Assembly: GCA_946183765.1 (NCBI GenBank)
Contig: CAMHDC010000062.1
Coordinates: 1 to 7,134, forward strand
Reading direction: 5' to 3'
DNA length: 7,134 nt
DNA from: an uncultured Clostridia bacterium
GTDB lineage: Bacteria > Bacillota > Clostridia > Christensenellales > CAG-138
The position numbers were made by a program, and so were the translations under genes. Under the pieces are notes generated by a model. It was not told the origin of the DNA. It did no database searches and saw only the letters and a program-made list of their open reading frames with translations. Positions within the stretch are counted from its first letter, which is position 1. Every line of letters starts with the position of its first letter. Below, in pieces: positions 1 to 6,523 of the stretch.

Positions 1-389
1 GCGAAAGCGAGCGCACCGCCCGGTACGCCGGCATCAAGGTGGAATGGGTCATCATTCGGACCATGGTCCTTTCCGGCGCCCTGTGCGGCTTCATCGGCAT
101 GCTGCTGACCGGCGGCACGGATCACACCCTGTCCACCGATCTCGTGGGCGGCCGAGGCTTTACGGCGGTCATGGTGTCCTGGCTGGCCAAGTTCAACCCC
201 ATCGTCATGATCCTGACCAGCTTCCTGCTGGTGTTCCTGCAGCTGGGTGCCAAGGAGGTGGCCACCAGCTTCTATCTGAACGAATCCTTCTCCGAGATTT
301 TGACGGGCATCATCCTGTTCTTCATCATCGGTTGCGAATTCTTCATCACCTATAAGATCCAGTTCGCCAAGAGCGGTAAGGAGGCATAA
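1..389 (+). CDS. Nucleoside-type ABC importer, inner-membrane permease (YufP/NupP-like), C-terminal part
   Basis: The open frame enters from the left edge (first full codon at position 3) and ends with TAA at 387-389, leaving 128 residues. Family members are usually about 350-370 residues, so roughly the last third is present. It starts in the cytoplasmic coupling segment: the residues T-A-R-Y-A-G-I-K-V match the 'AARYAGI' loop of the branched-chain/BMP-family sugar and nucleoside permeases, which contacts the ATPase. Three hydrophobic segments follow, and the protein ends in a short Lys-rich tail. The GTG at codon 13 and the ATG at position 62 are internal, not starts, because homology continues upstream of them. 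Two nucleotides separate it from the second permease, as in the Bacillus nupN-O-P-Q arrangement where lipoprotein and ATPase genes come first; those would lie to the left of the window. Nucleosides are the likely substrate by family, but simple sugars are possible. Confidence 0.88.
   Translation, partial: ESERTARYAGIKVEWVIIRTMVLSGALCGFIGMLLTGGTDHTLSTDLVGGRGFTAVMVSWLAKFNPIVMILTSFLLVFLQLGAKEVATSFYLNESFSEILTGIILFFIIGCEFFITYKIQFAKSGKEA
377..384 (+). promoter_or_regulatory. Strong ribosome binding site for the second permease
   Basis: TAAGGAGG lies inside the last codons of the upstream permease, 7 nt before the ATG at 392. It is a near-perfect anti-16S match and fixes the start of the downstream gene. 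Confidence 0.85.
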
Positions 390-391
390 CG

Positions 392-1387
392 ATGTTGAAC
401 TTTCTTGTGACCTTTATTCCGCGGGCCATCATCCAGGGTATCCCCCTGCTGTATGGCAGCACCGGCGAGATTTTAACGGAGAAATCCGGCAACCTGAACC
501 TGGGCATCCCGGGCATCATGTATATGGGCGCCATCTCCAGCGTCATCGGCGCCTTCTACTATGAGACCTTCACCCCTAAGGGTGGTATGAACCCTGTGTT
601 GGCGGTGCTGATTCCCCTGATCTGCTGCCTGATCGGTTCGTTCCTTACCGGTCTTCTCTACTGTTTCCTGACCGTCACGCTGCGAGCTAATCAAAACGTC
701 ACCGGCCTTGCCATCACCACCTTCGGCGTGGGCTTCGGCAACTTCTTCGGCGGCTCGTTGATCAAGCTCTCCAACGCGGAGGTCCCCGCCATCGTATTGG
801 GTGGCACCAGCGGCTATATCAAGGCAAGCCTGCCCTTTGCGGATAAGCTTGGCTGGTTCGGTCAGGTGTTCCTGTCCTACGGCTTTCTGGTGTACCTGGC
901 CATCATCATCGCCTTGGTGGCCTCCTACATCCTCAAGCGCACCCGTACAGGCCTGCATCTGCGGGCTGTCGGTGAAAGCCCCGCTACGGCGGACGCCGCC
1001 GGCATCAATGTAGTGAAATACAAATACGTAGCCACCTGTGTGGGCAGCATGATCGCAGGTCTTGGCGGTCTCTATTACGTGCTGGACTACTCCAACGGCA
1101 TCTGGTCACACAACGCATTCGGCGACAGAGGCTGGCTGGCCATCGCCCTGGTCATCTTCACCATCTGGCGGCCCAGTGTCAGCATCCTGGCGTCCATCCT
1201 CTTCGGCGGCTTGTATATCCTCTATCTCTACATCCCCACGGGCATGGAGATGGCCATCAAGGAGATTTACAAGATGTTCCCCTACATCATCACCCTCCTG
1301 GTGCTGATCATCGTGTCTCTGCGCAAAAAGCGGGAGGACCAGCCTCCTATGTCCCTGGGTCTCCCCTACTTCCGCGAAGAGCGGTAA
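392..1387 (+). CDS. Nucleoside-type ABC importer, second inner-membrane permease (YufQ/NupQ-like)
   Basis: A complete 331-residue membrane protein of the BPD_transp_2 type (COG1079-like), normal in length to slightly long. The N-terminal part has the family block E-K-S-G-N-L-N-L-G-I-P-G-I-M around residues 30-43, where homologues read 'ERSGVVNIGLEGMM'. The cytoplasmic coupling loop is at about 189-206, with L-R-A-V-G-E-S-P-A-T-A-D-A-A-G-I, the equivalent of the EAA loop that docks on the ATPase. The block G-D-R-G-W-L-A-I-A-L-V-I-F around 244-256 is also typical. About eight to nine hydrophobic segments are visible, and the tail from residue 311 is charged and cytoplasmic. It would pair with the permease just upstream to form the membrane channel of an importer for nucleosides or related solutes. 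The start is set by the TAAGGAGG site 7 nt upstream. It is the last gene of the operon and is followed by an intrinsic terminator. Confidence 0.9.
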   Translation: MLNFLVTFIPRAIIQGIPLLYGSTGEILTEKSGNLNLGIPGIMYMGAISSVIGAFYYETFTPKGGMNPVLAVLIPLICCLIGSFLTGLLYCFLTVTLRANQNVTGLAITTFGVGFGNFFGGSLIKLSNAEVPAIVLGGTSGYIKASLPFADKLGWFGQVFLSYGFLVYLAIIIALVASYILKRTRTGLHLRAVGESPATADAAGINVVKYKYVATCVGSMIAGLGGLYYVLDYSNGIWSHNAFGDRGWLAIALVIFTIWRPSVSILASILFGGLYILYLYIPTGMEMAIKEIYKMFPYIITLLVLIIVSLRKKREDQPPMSLGLPYFREER

Positions 1388-1400
1388 TCCAAAATACGTC

Positions 1401-1431
1401 AAAGCAGCAGGCTCCGGGCCTGCTTCTTTTT
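1401..1431 (+). terminator. Intrinsic terminator of the nucleoside importer operon
   Basis: The stem is GCAGGC (1407-1412) paired with GCCTGC (1418-1423) around a 5-nt loop. It extends by A-U at 1406/1424 and, past one C/T mismatch, by AAAG/CTTT, with a run of five T at 1427-1431. It sits 13 nt after the permease stop in the 58-nt gap between convergent operons. Read on the minus strand the same hairpin is followed only by GACGTATTTT, so it may stop transcription of the opposing operon less efficiently. I see no other terminator for that operon inside the gap. Confidence 0.85.
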
Positions 1432-1445
1432 CATGCTTTATACTT

Positions 1446-2291
1446 TTATTCTCCGTCGTGAATATGGAAACCCTGCTCCCACAGGAACCGGACAGCCAGC
1501 TCCGGCCAGTCCATGACCCCGTCGCTGACGAGCGGCAGGTTGTCCCGCCGATACACCAAATCGTCCGCCGTGGCAAGGCCGTGTCGGCCTGCGGCGAACA
1601 CATGCAGGGAAAAGGGTACGTCCTTCTCCGCCAAGGCCGTGGCGAGGCGCATCGTCCCGTCTGCGGGCACAGAATCATCCGTCCGGGTATGCCATAAAAA
1701 CACAGGCATCATATCCCGGCGCACCAGTCTGTCCAGGGAGAGCCGATCCTTCAGAGCCTGGTCCTCCCCGCAGAGATTGTCAAAGCTTTCTCCATGGGTT
1801 CGACCATAGGAAGCAGACACGGGGTAACAAAGAACGAGTGCGTCGGGGCGAATCGTATCAGGAGAGGCGATGTCCGCTACCTCGGGCGCGTCGTACAGCG
1901 TTCCCAGCGTTCCGCACAGGTGCCCCCCGGCAGAGAAGCCCAGAGCGGCCACATGTTTGGTGTCGATGTGGAGCCGGTAAGCGTTGCTGCGAATAAACGT
2001 CATGGCCATAGCCGCCTCCCGAAGCGCTACGGGAAAACGAGCCGGTGCACAGGTATAGTTCAGGATAAAGCAGGAAAAGCCCCGGCTGAGAAAACGCATG
2101 GCCACAGGCTCCGCCTCCCGAGGTGAAACCCACCGATACGCGCCGCCGGGCATGATGAGAACGGCCGGGAATCGACGGTCAGGATCGACCTTCGCGATAG
2201 GTTCTAAGGCATAAACCGTGAGCTGACCGCCGCCAAACCGTGCCCTCTCAGGATAAAGATCGTATAGATTTGCCGTTTCGATATGCATCAT
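1446..2291 (-). CDS. Alpha/beta-hydrolase, acetyl-xylan-esterase/BD-FAE-like
   Basis: A 281-residue serine hydrolase without a signal peptide or membrane segment, so probably cytoplasmic. The oxyanion region M-P-G-G-A-Y is at about 47-52, followed by S-P-R-E-A-E-P-V-A (56-64), a block typical of the COG0657 esterase subgroup often annotated as acetyl-xylan esterase or endoxylanase-associated esterase. The nucleophile elbow is G-F-S-A-G-G-H with Ser120. The probable acid is Asp205 in T-D-D-S-V-P, and the probable base is His237 in G-R-H-G-L. The triad and length are intact, so the enzyme is expected to be active. The likely reaction is hydrolysis of an acyl or acetyl ester, perhaps on a sugar; the substrate cannot be read from sequence. 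The ATG overlaps the TGA of the MraY-like gene by 4 nt (ATGA), which implies translational coupling; a second ATG follows at once. It is the last gene of the glgP operon. Confidence 0.88.
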   Translation of the reverse strand: MMHIETANLYDLYPERARFGGGQLTVYALEPIAKVDPDRRFPAVLIMPGGAYRWVSPREAEPVAMRFLSRGFSCFILNYTCAPARFPVALREAAMAMTFIRSNAYRLHIDTKHVAALGFSAGGHLCGTLGTLYDAPEVADIASPDTIRPDALVLCYPVSASYGRTHGESFDNLCGEDQALKDRLSLDRLVRRDMMPVFLWHTRTDDSVPADGTMRLATALAEKDVPFSLHVFAAGRHGLATADDLVYRRDNLPLVSDGVMDWPELAVRFLWEQGFHIHDGE

Positions 2292-3241
2292 CGAAGGGCC
2301 GCCATGACCAGAAGTCCGGCAAGAGCGCAGACCAGCTGCACGATGCAGAAGCGGAATACGGTCTGGGTGTCGGACCAGCGGCGCTTTTTCCGGGCCTCAT
2401 CGTGAAGAGGCGTCAGCAGCCACATCATAAAGGTCTTGCTGTGAAAGGTGCGCATGATCGCCAGCTTTAAAAGTCCCAGCCCGCCGTCCAGCAAAATGAC
2501 GATGGCGAAGGGCAGGCACAGCAAAAAGTTTCCGGTCAGCAGCACCAGGATGCCCATGAACAGGCCGATGGCCCGGCTGCCCGCGTCGCCCATCATAATG
2601 AGGCTGGGCGAGGCGTTGAACAGCAGGTAGGCAAGAACACAACCTATGAGTGTCAAGGCGGAAACAGACCACGCAGAGCCCTCACAGAAGGCATACAGCG
2701 CATAGCCCAAAGCCCCCAGGGCGATGACGGACAGGGAGCCGAAATGGCCATCCACCCCGTCGGCGCAGTTGCAGCAATTGATGAACGCCCACAGCAAGAA
2801 CAGGGCGATGGGCGCAAACAGCCACCAGGGCAGATTTACCCTCCAGCCGAAGACGGTGAAGGCATATTCGGTATGGGTGTTCATGAAGGTTATGAGGGCC
2901 AGCAAGCAGATCGCAAGGTCCAGCAATCCCTTCTTGAGCTCGCCCCAAGGCAGATCCGATCGGTCGTCCAGATACCCGGTCAGCATGGCGGCCAGGGTCA
3001 AAAACAGGTATGCACACCGTTCCCAGGAAAAAGGCGTCACCAGGAGCGTCACTGCAGCGAATACGGGGATGAACACCACGCCGCTGCCCCGTGCCTTGCC
3101 CTTGGATTGTTCGCCGCCCACCGCATAGGCTCGGCCGTGATCCTGAGGCAGCTTGTCCCGAAAGAGAGCGATCAGCGCCGTGCTCAGAGCGAACCCGAGC
3201 AGCAGCCCCACCAGCGCGGAGATGGGTGTAGCAGCCAGCAT
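2288..3241 (-). CDS. MraY-like polyprenyl-phosphate sugar-phosphate transferase (glycosyltransferase family 4) with altered His motif
   Basis: A 317-residue multi-pass membrane protein with about ten hydrophobic segments. Family motifs appear in order: a glycine-rich loop K-G-K-A-R-G-S-G-V-V-F near 48-57 (MraY 'KKAGTPTMGG' region); Y-L-D-D with Asp92-Asp93, the Mg/substrate aspartates; N-C-A-D-G-V-D-G at 158-165; and M-G-D-A-G-S at 217-222, holding catalytic-loop Asp219. The C-terminus aligns with MraY from P-L-H through W-S-D to V-F-R-F. The usual P-L-H-H-H is P-L-H-D-E (278-282), so two of three histidines are missing, and the following linker seems one residue longer. MraY proper moves phospho-MurNAc-pentapeptide onto undecaprenyl phosphate. 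With no cell-wall cluster around it, this looks like a paralogue with another nucleotide-sugar donor or acceptor, though a housekeeping MraY variant cannot be excluded. The start has a GGGAGGA site (3248-3254) 6 nt upstream. It lies 15 nt after glgP and overlaps the esterase by 4 nt. Confidence 0.85.
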   Translation of the reverse strand: MLAATPISALVGLLLGFALSTALIALFRDKLPQDHGRAYAVGGEQSKGKARGSGVVFIPVFAAVTLLVTPFSWERCAYLFLTLAAMLTGYLDDRSDLPWGELKKGLLDLAICLLALITFMNTHTEYAFTVFGWRVNLPWWLFAPIALFLLWAFINCCNCADGVDGHFGSLSVIALGALGYALYAFCEGSAWSVSALTLIGCVLAYLLFNASPSLIMMGDAGSRAIGLFMGILVLLTGNFLLCLPFAIVILLDGGLGLLKLAIMRTFHSKTFMMWLLTPLHDEARKKRRWSDTQTVFRFCIVQLVCALAGLLVMAALR

Positions 3242-3247
3242 GGCGAT

Positions 3248-3254
3248 TCCTCCC
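3248..3254 (-). promoter_or_regulatory. Ribosome binding site for the MraY-like gene
   Basis: GGGAGGA on the minus strand fills most of the 15-nt gap between the glgP stop and the ATG at 3241, with a 6-nt spacer. It supports this start and co-translation from the glgP messenger. Confidence 0.75.
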
Positions 3255-3256
3255 GA

Positions 3257-5620
3257 TTAGAACAGCTTCAGGGTGTATTGATGGGGGAAGGGCTTGATGT
3301 CCCAAATGTCCCTGGCATAGTCCAGCACCGTGCGGTCCGAGGAGAAATACCCAGCGCTGGCGGTGTTCATAAGAGCTTTACGGCCAAAGGACAGAGGATC
3401 CTGGGTGTCGTAGATGGCATCCAGCTTCCTGTCGATATAGGGAAGCAGCTCGTAGAGCACGAAGTAGTAGTCCGGTTTCTGCCAGCTGTTGCCGTTGACC
3501 AGGGAGTTGTAGAGGCTCCTGAACACGCCGGTACCGCCGTCTTGGAAGGTGCCGTTCACCAAAGTGTCCACCACCCGCTTCACCCGAGGTTCATGCTCAT
3601 AGATGGCCTTGGGATCGTAATAGGGCCGCAGCTCGTTGAGGGTGTCCACACTGGCGCCGAAGCGGTAGTTGTTCTCCTCCCCCGCCGCCTCCAGGATCTC
3701 GATGTTGGCGCCGTCATAGGTGCACAGGCTCACCGCACCGTTGAGCATCAGCTTCATGTTGCCGGTGCCAGAGGCCTCGGTGCCTGCCGGGGAGATCTGC
3801 TCGGAAATGTCCGCCGCAGGGATAATGTGCTCGGCGTAGGAACAGTTGTAGTTCTGGACGAAGACCACGCGCATACGATCGTTGACGGACTCGTCGTTGT
3901 TGATGAGCTTGGCTATCTCGTTGATGAACTTGATGACCGTTTTGGCGATGATATAGCCAGGGGCAGCCTTGGCGCCGAAAAGGAAGGCTGTGGGCGGGAA
4001 GTCCTTGATGCGGCCGTCTTTGATACCGTAATAGATGTCAAGAATGGCGAAAGCGTTCATAAGCTGCCGCTTATACTCGTGCATGCGCTTGATCTGAACG
4101 TCGAACACGAAGTTATCCGGCAGACGCACGCCCTCCCGAGCGTAGACATAATCGGACAGGGAGCGCTTGTTCTGGCGCTTCACTTCCAGGAACTCCCGGA
4201 TGTCCTTGGAAGTCATGTGCTCCTTGAGCTTTTCAAGCTCAGAAAGGTCCAGCAGCCATCCGTCGCCGATGCGCTTGGTGATGTAGTCGGCGAGACCCGG
4301 GTTGCACAGACCCAGCCAGCGGCGTTGGGTAATGCCGTTGGTCTTGTTCTGGAAGCGCTCAGGATAGAGCTCATACCAGTTCTTGAGCACGTCGTTCTTC
4401 AATATCTCGGAGTGAATCTTAGCCACGCCGTTCACTGCATGGCTCACATACACGGCCAGGTTCGCCATGTGGATGCGGTTGCCCTGGATGATGGCGTAGG
4501 ACGAGCAGTCGATGCCGCGGCTCATGAGCTCGCCGCAGAGCTTGGCGTTGATGCGATAGATGATGTCAAAGATCTCCGGCAGCAGTTCCTTGAACAGGTC
4601 CGCGTCCCACTTTTCGAGGGCTTCCTGCATAACCGTATGGTTGGTGTAACCGAAAGTCTTCTGGGCGATATCGAAGCTCTGTTCGAAGGTGAGTCCCTCT
4701 GCCATAAGCAGCCGAATGAGCTCTGGGATGCTGACGGTGGGATGGGTGTCGTTGAGCTGGATGGCGTTATGGGCGGCAAACTGCTCCATGGGAAGCTTTT
4801 CCCGCTTGAACCGGAGCATCAGGTCCTGCAAGGATGCGGAGGACAGGAAATATTGCTGCTTCAGCCGCAGCTTCTTGCCGGCACGGGTGGTATCGTTGGG
4901 GTACAGGACTCGGGTGATGTCCTCCACCGCGTTCTTCTCCTTCACAGCCTCGGCGTATTCCTGCTCGTTGAACATCTGGAAGTCGAAGTCCTCCACGGCT
5001 TCGCTCTGCCAGAGGCGCAGGGTCCCGATGTTGTCCGTATGATAGCCGATGATGGGCATGTCGTAAGGCACGGCCCGTACGGTCTGGTCCGCAAACTTCA
5101 CCAGCACCTCGTGCGTGGGCCGGCGGCGGCTCCAGGGGTCCCCGAAGCGCTGCCAGTCGTCAGCGGCTTCATGCTGATAGCCGTCCCGCCAGCTCTGTTT
5201 GAACAGGCCATATTTATACCGAATGCCGTAGCCGTCAAGAGGAAGGTCGTGGGTAGCGGCGGAGTCCAGGAAGCAGGCGGCGAGACGCCCCAAACCGCCA
5301 TTTCCCAGTGCGCAGTCCTCGATCTCCTCGAACATGTTGATGTCCAGCCCATGCTCGGCGAAGGCCTTCTTTACCTTGCCCAGAATACCCAGGTTATAGA
5401 GGTTGTTGTAGACCATGCGGCCCGTGAGATACTCTGCGGAAAAATAGTAAGCGCCCCGGCTGCGTTCATGCTGATGACGGCTCTCGTACCACGTATCGGC
5501 GATGCCGTCCATGACCAGCTTGCTCAGGGCGTCGTGAATCTGATAAACGGTGGCCTCGTTGGGGGCGACCTGATGATCCTGCTTCAGTCGTTGCTCGATC
5601 TTTTCAAAAATGTTCTCCAT
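3257..5620 (-). CDS. glgP: Glycogen/alpha-glucan phosphorylase
   Basis: A complete 787-residue GT35 enzyme that uses pyridoxal phosphate and inorganic phosphate to release glucose-1-phosphate from the non-reducing ends of glycogen or maltodextrin in the cytoplasm. Visible family blocks are: E-D-C-A-L-G-N-G-G-L-G-R-L-A-A-C-F-L-D-S (101-120), Q-L-N-D-T-H-P-T (288-295), W-L (435-436) after Q-R-R, K-R-M-H-E-Y-K-R-Q-L (511-520), and the cofactor motif E-A-S-G-T-G-N-M-K with PLP-binding Lys623. Length is in the usual bacterial range (about 750-840), and the N-terminal phosphorylation segment of animal enzymes is absent. Bacterial GlgP and MalP cannot be separated by motif alone, and no glg or mal biosynthetic genes are adjacent. 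The start is supported by the minus-strand site AGGAAAGG (5627-5634), 6 nt upstream, and by an extended -10 promoter. It is the first gene of a unit continuing into the MraY-like gene and the esterase. Confidence 0.97.
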   Translation of the reverse strand: MENIFEKIEQRLKQDHQVAPNEATVYQIHDALSKLVMDGIADTWYESRHQHERSRGAYYFSAEYLTGRMVYNNLYNLGILGKVKKAFAEHGLDINMFEEIEDCALGNGGLGRLAACFLDSAATHDLPLDGYGIRYKYGLFKQSWRDGYQHEAADDWQRFGDPWSRRRPTHEVLVKFADQTVRAVPYDMPIIGYHTDNIGTLRLWQSEAVEDFDFQMFNEQEYAEAVKEKNAVEDITRVLYPNDTTRAGKKLRLKQQYFLSSASLQDLMLRFKREKLPMEQFAAHNAIQLNDTHPTVSIPELIRLLMAEGLTFEQSFDIAQKTFGYTNHTVMQEALEKWDADLFKELLPEIFDIIYRINAKLCGELMSRGIDCSSYAIIQGNRIHMANLAVYVSHAVNGVAKIHSEILKNDVLKNWYELYPERFQNKTNGITQRRWLGLCNPGLADYITKRIGDGWLLDLSELEKLKEHMTSKDIREFLEVKRQNKRSLSDYVYAREGVRLPDNFVFDVQIKRMHEYKRQLMNAFAILDIYYGIKDGRIKDFPPTAFLFGAKAAPGYIIAKTVIKFINEIAKLINNDESVNDRMRVVFVQNYNCSYAEHIIPAADISEQISPAGTEASGTGNMKLMLNGAVSLCTYDGANIEILEAAGEENNYRFGASVDTLNELRPYYDPKAIYEHEPRVKRVVDTLVNGTFQDGGTGVFRSLYNSLVNGNSWQKPDYYFVLYELLPYIDRKLDAIYDTQDPLSFGRKALMNTASAGYFSSDRTVLDYARDIWDIKPFPHQYTLKLF

Positions 5621-5626
5621 GCAAAA

Positions 5627-5634
5627 CCTTTCCT
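5627..5634 (-). promoter_or_regulatory. Ribosome binding site of glgP
   Basis: AGGAAAGG on the minus strand, spaced 6 nt from the ATG at 5620. It directly follows the leader hairpin at 5636-5658. Confidence 0.75.
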
Positions 5635-5635
5635 G

Positions 5636-5658
5636 ATATGGGCCCTTTCGCCCAATAT
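5636..5658 (-). other. Possible leader hairpin in the glgP messenger
   Basis: Read on the minus strand, ATAT-T-GGG and CCC-ATAT are complementary, with one bulged T and an 8-nt loop. The hairpin would begin at about the predicted transcription start and end 1 nt before the ribosome binding site. It may protect the 5' end of the messenger or tune translation. The stem is only 7 bp, so chance is possible. No known riboswitch consensus is recognisable. Confidence 0.35.
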
Positions 5659-5664
5659 GGAGGA

Positions 5665-5693
5665 ATTATACCATACCCTCCGCCTCAATGCAA
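5665..5693 (-). promoter_or_regulatory. Sigma-A type promoter of the glgP operon, extended -10
   Basis: On the minus strand a perfect TATAAT (5665-5670) is preceded by TGG (5671-5673), forming a TGn extended -10. A weak -35 element TTGCAT (5688-5693) lies exactly 17 nt upstream. Transcription should start near 5658, giving a leader of about 38 nt. The box lies in the 108-nt gap behind the importer permease gene, so the glgP unit has its own promoter. No clear operator is visible in the gap. Confidence 0.75.
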
Positions 5694-5728
5694 TAGGAAA
5701 GTCCAGCCATTGCGTCATGTTTCGACGA

Positions 5729-6523
5729 TTAGACCTGTTTGCGAAAACGTTTTTCCAACATTGCCACAGCCCCGTACATGAGGGCTGCCAGGACGCAGAG
5801 GATCACTACAGAGGCCATGACCAGATCCAACTTGAAGACCTGGCCTCCGTAGACGATCAGATACCCGAGGCCGGATTTGCTCACCAGATACTCCCCCACG
5901 ATGACCCCTACCCAACTCATGCCCACGGAGATCTTCAATGCGGACATCATGTGCGGTACTCCGGCAGGCAGGACCACCTTCATAAAAGTCTGGGCCTTGT
6001 TGGCTCCCAGAGTGCGCATCAAAAAACGTTTTTCCGCTGCGGCGGCGGTGAATCCGGCAAGCACCGTCACCGTAGTCACCACTAGGGAGATGAGCACCGC
6101 CATGACGATGATGGAACCCATACCGGCCCCGATCCACACGATCAAAACGGGCCCGAGGGCGATCTTCGGCAGGGCGTTCAGCACCACCAGGTAAGGGTCC
6201 ATCACCTCGTTCACAAAGGGCAGCCACCAAAGAATGACTGCCAAGAGGATGCCGAGGCCCGTACCCAGAAGAAATCCCATAACGGTTTCGTACAGCGTCA
6301 CACCCACATGGATAAACAAGCTCCCCTCCCTCCACAGCCGCCCGATGGCGGAAAGGACCCGGCTGGGGCTGGACAGGATGAATACGTCGAACCAATCGAA
6401 GCGTGCTCCCAGTTCCCAAAGGCCCAGGAAAATGACTAGTACCAAAATGCGAGACAGGCACACGGCTCGACGATGGATGCGGATGGATTTAAGATAGGAT
6501 AGATGCTCCTTCGTGTATTTCAT
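5729..6523 (-). CDS. NitT/TauT/SsuC-type ABC importer permease
   Basis: A 264-residue inner-membrane permease of the BPD_transp_1 family with about six membrane segments. The N-terminal S-S-P-S-R-V block (51-56) and N-A-L-P-K-I-A-L-G-P (116-125) are hallmarks of the SsuC/TauC/ThiX group. The EAA coupling loop spans about 160-190, with the core L-G-A-N (172-175) and V-V-L-P-A-G-V-P (183-190). I chose the ATG at 6523 rather than the one at 6541: AAGGAG (6532-6537, minus strand) sits 8 nt before it, and it overlaps the ATPase stop as TGATG. The upstream ATG would lie within that ribosome site and add only six residues. It forms the channel for the ATPase encoded upstream. The substrate could be a sulfonate, nitrate-like anion or thiamine-pyrimidine precursor; sequence does not decide. 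No terminator with a T-run follows before the glgP promoter. Confidence 0.9.
   Translation of the reverse strand: MKYTKEHLSYLKSIRIHRRAVCLSRILVLVIFLGLWELGARFDWFDVFILSSPSRVLSAIGRLWREGSLFIHVGVTLYETVMGFLLGTGLGILLAVILWWLPFVNEVMDPYLVVLNALPKIALGPVLIVWIGAGMGSIIVMAVLISLVVTTVTVLAGFTAAAAEKRFLMRTLGANKAQTFMKVVLPAGVPHMMSALKISVGMSWVGVIVGEYLVSKSGLGYLIVYGGQVFKLDLVMASVVILCVLAALMYGAVAMLEKRFRKQV

Noticed and set aside
39..389. Permease starting at the GTG at 39
   Set aside because: The upstream codons in the same frame match the conserved coupling loop of the family, so the gene is a fragment cut by the window edge rather than a small protein.
473..958. 161-codon minus-strand frame opposite the second permease
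   Set aside because: The Gln/Gly/Asp/His-rich composition is typical of the complement of a membrane-protein gene, and the plus-strand permease is unambiguous.
5709..5728. Small hairpin CGTC/GACG after the importer permease stop as a terminator
   Set aside because: Only 4 bp of stem with a 7-nt loop and no T-run on the minus strand.
5742..5755. cre-like (CcpA) sequence CGAAAACGTTTTTC near the glgP promoter
   Set aside because: The outer bases do not fit the consensus, it lies within the codons for E-K-R-F of the permease, and a similar stretch around 6020 also encodes E-K-R-F, so coding explains it.
2744..6085. 1113-codon plus-strand open frame as a real gene
   Set aside because: It lies opposite glgP and other genes with clear family motifs, shows no domain, has a biased composition, and has no convincing ribosome site; treated as an antisense shadow.
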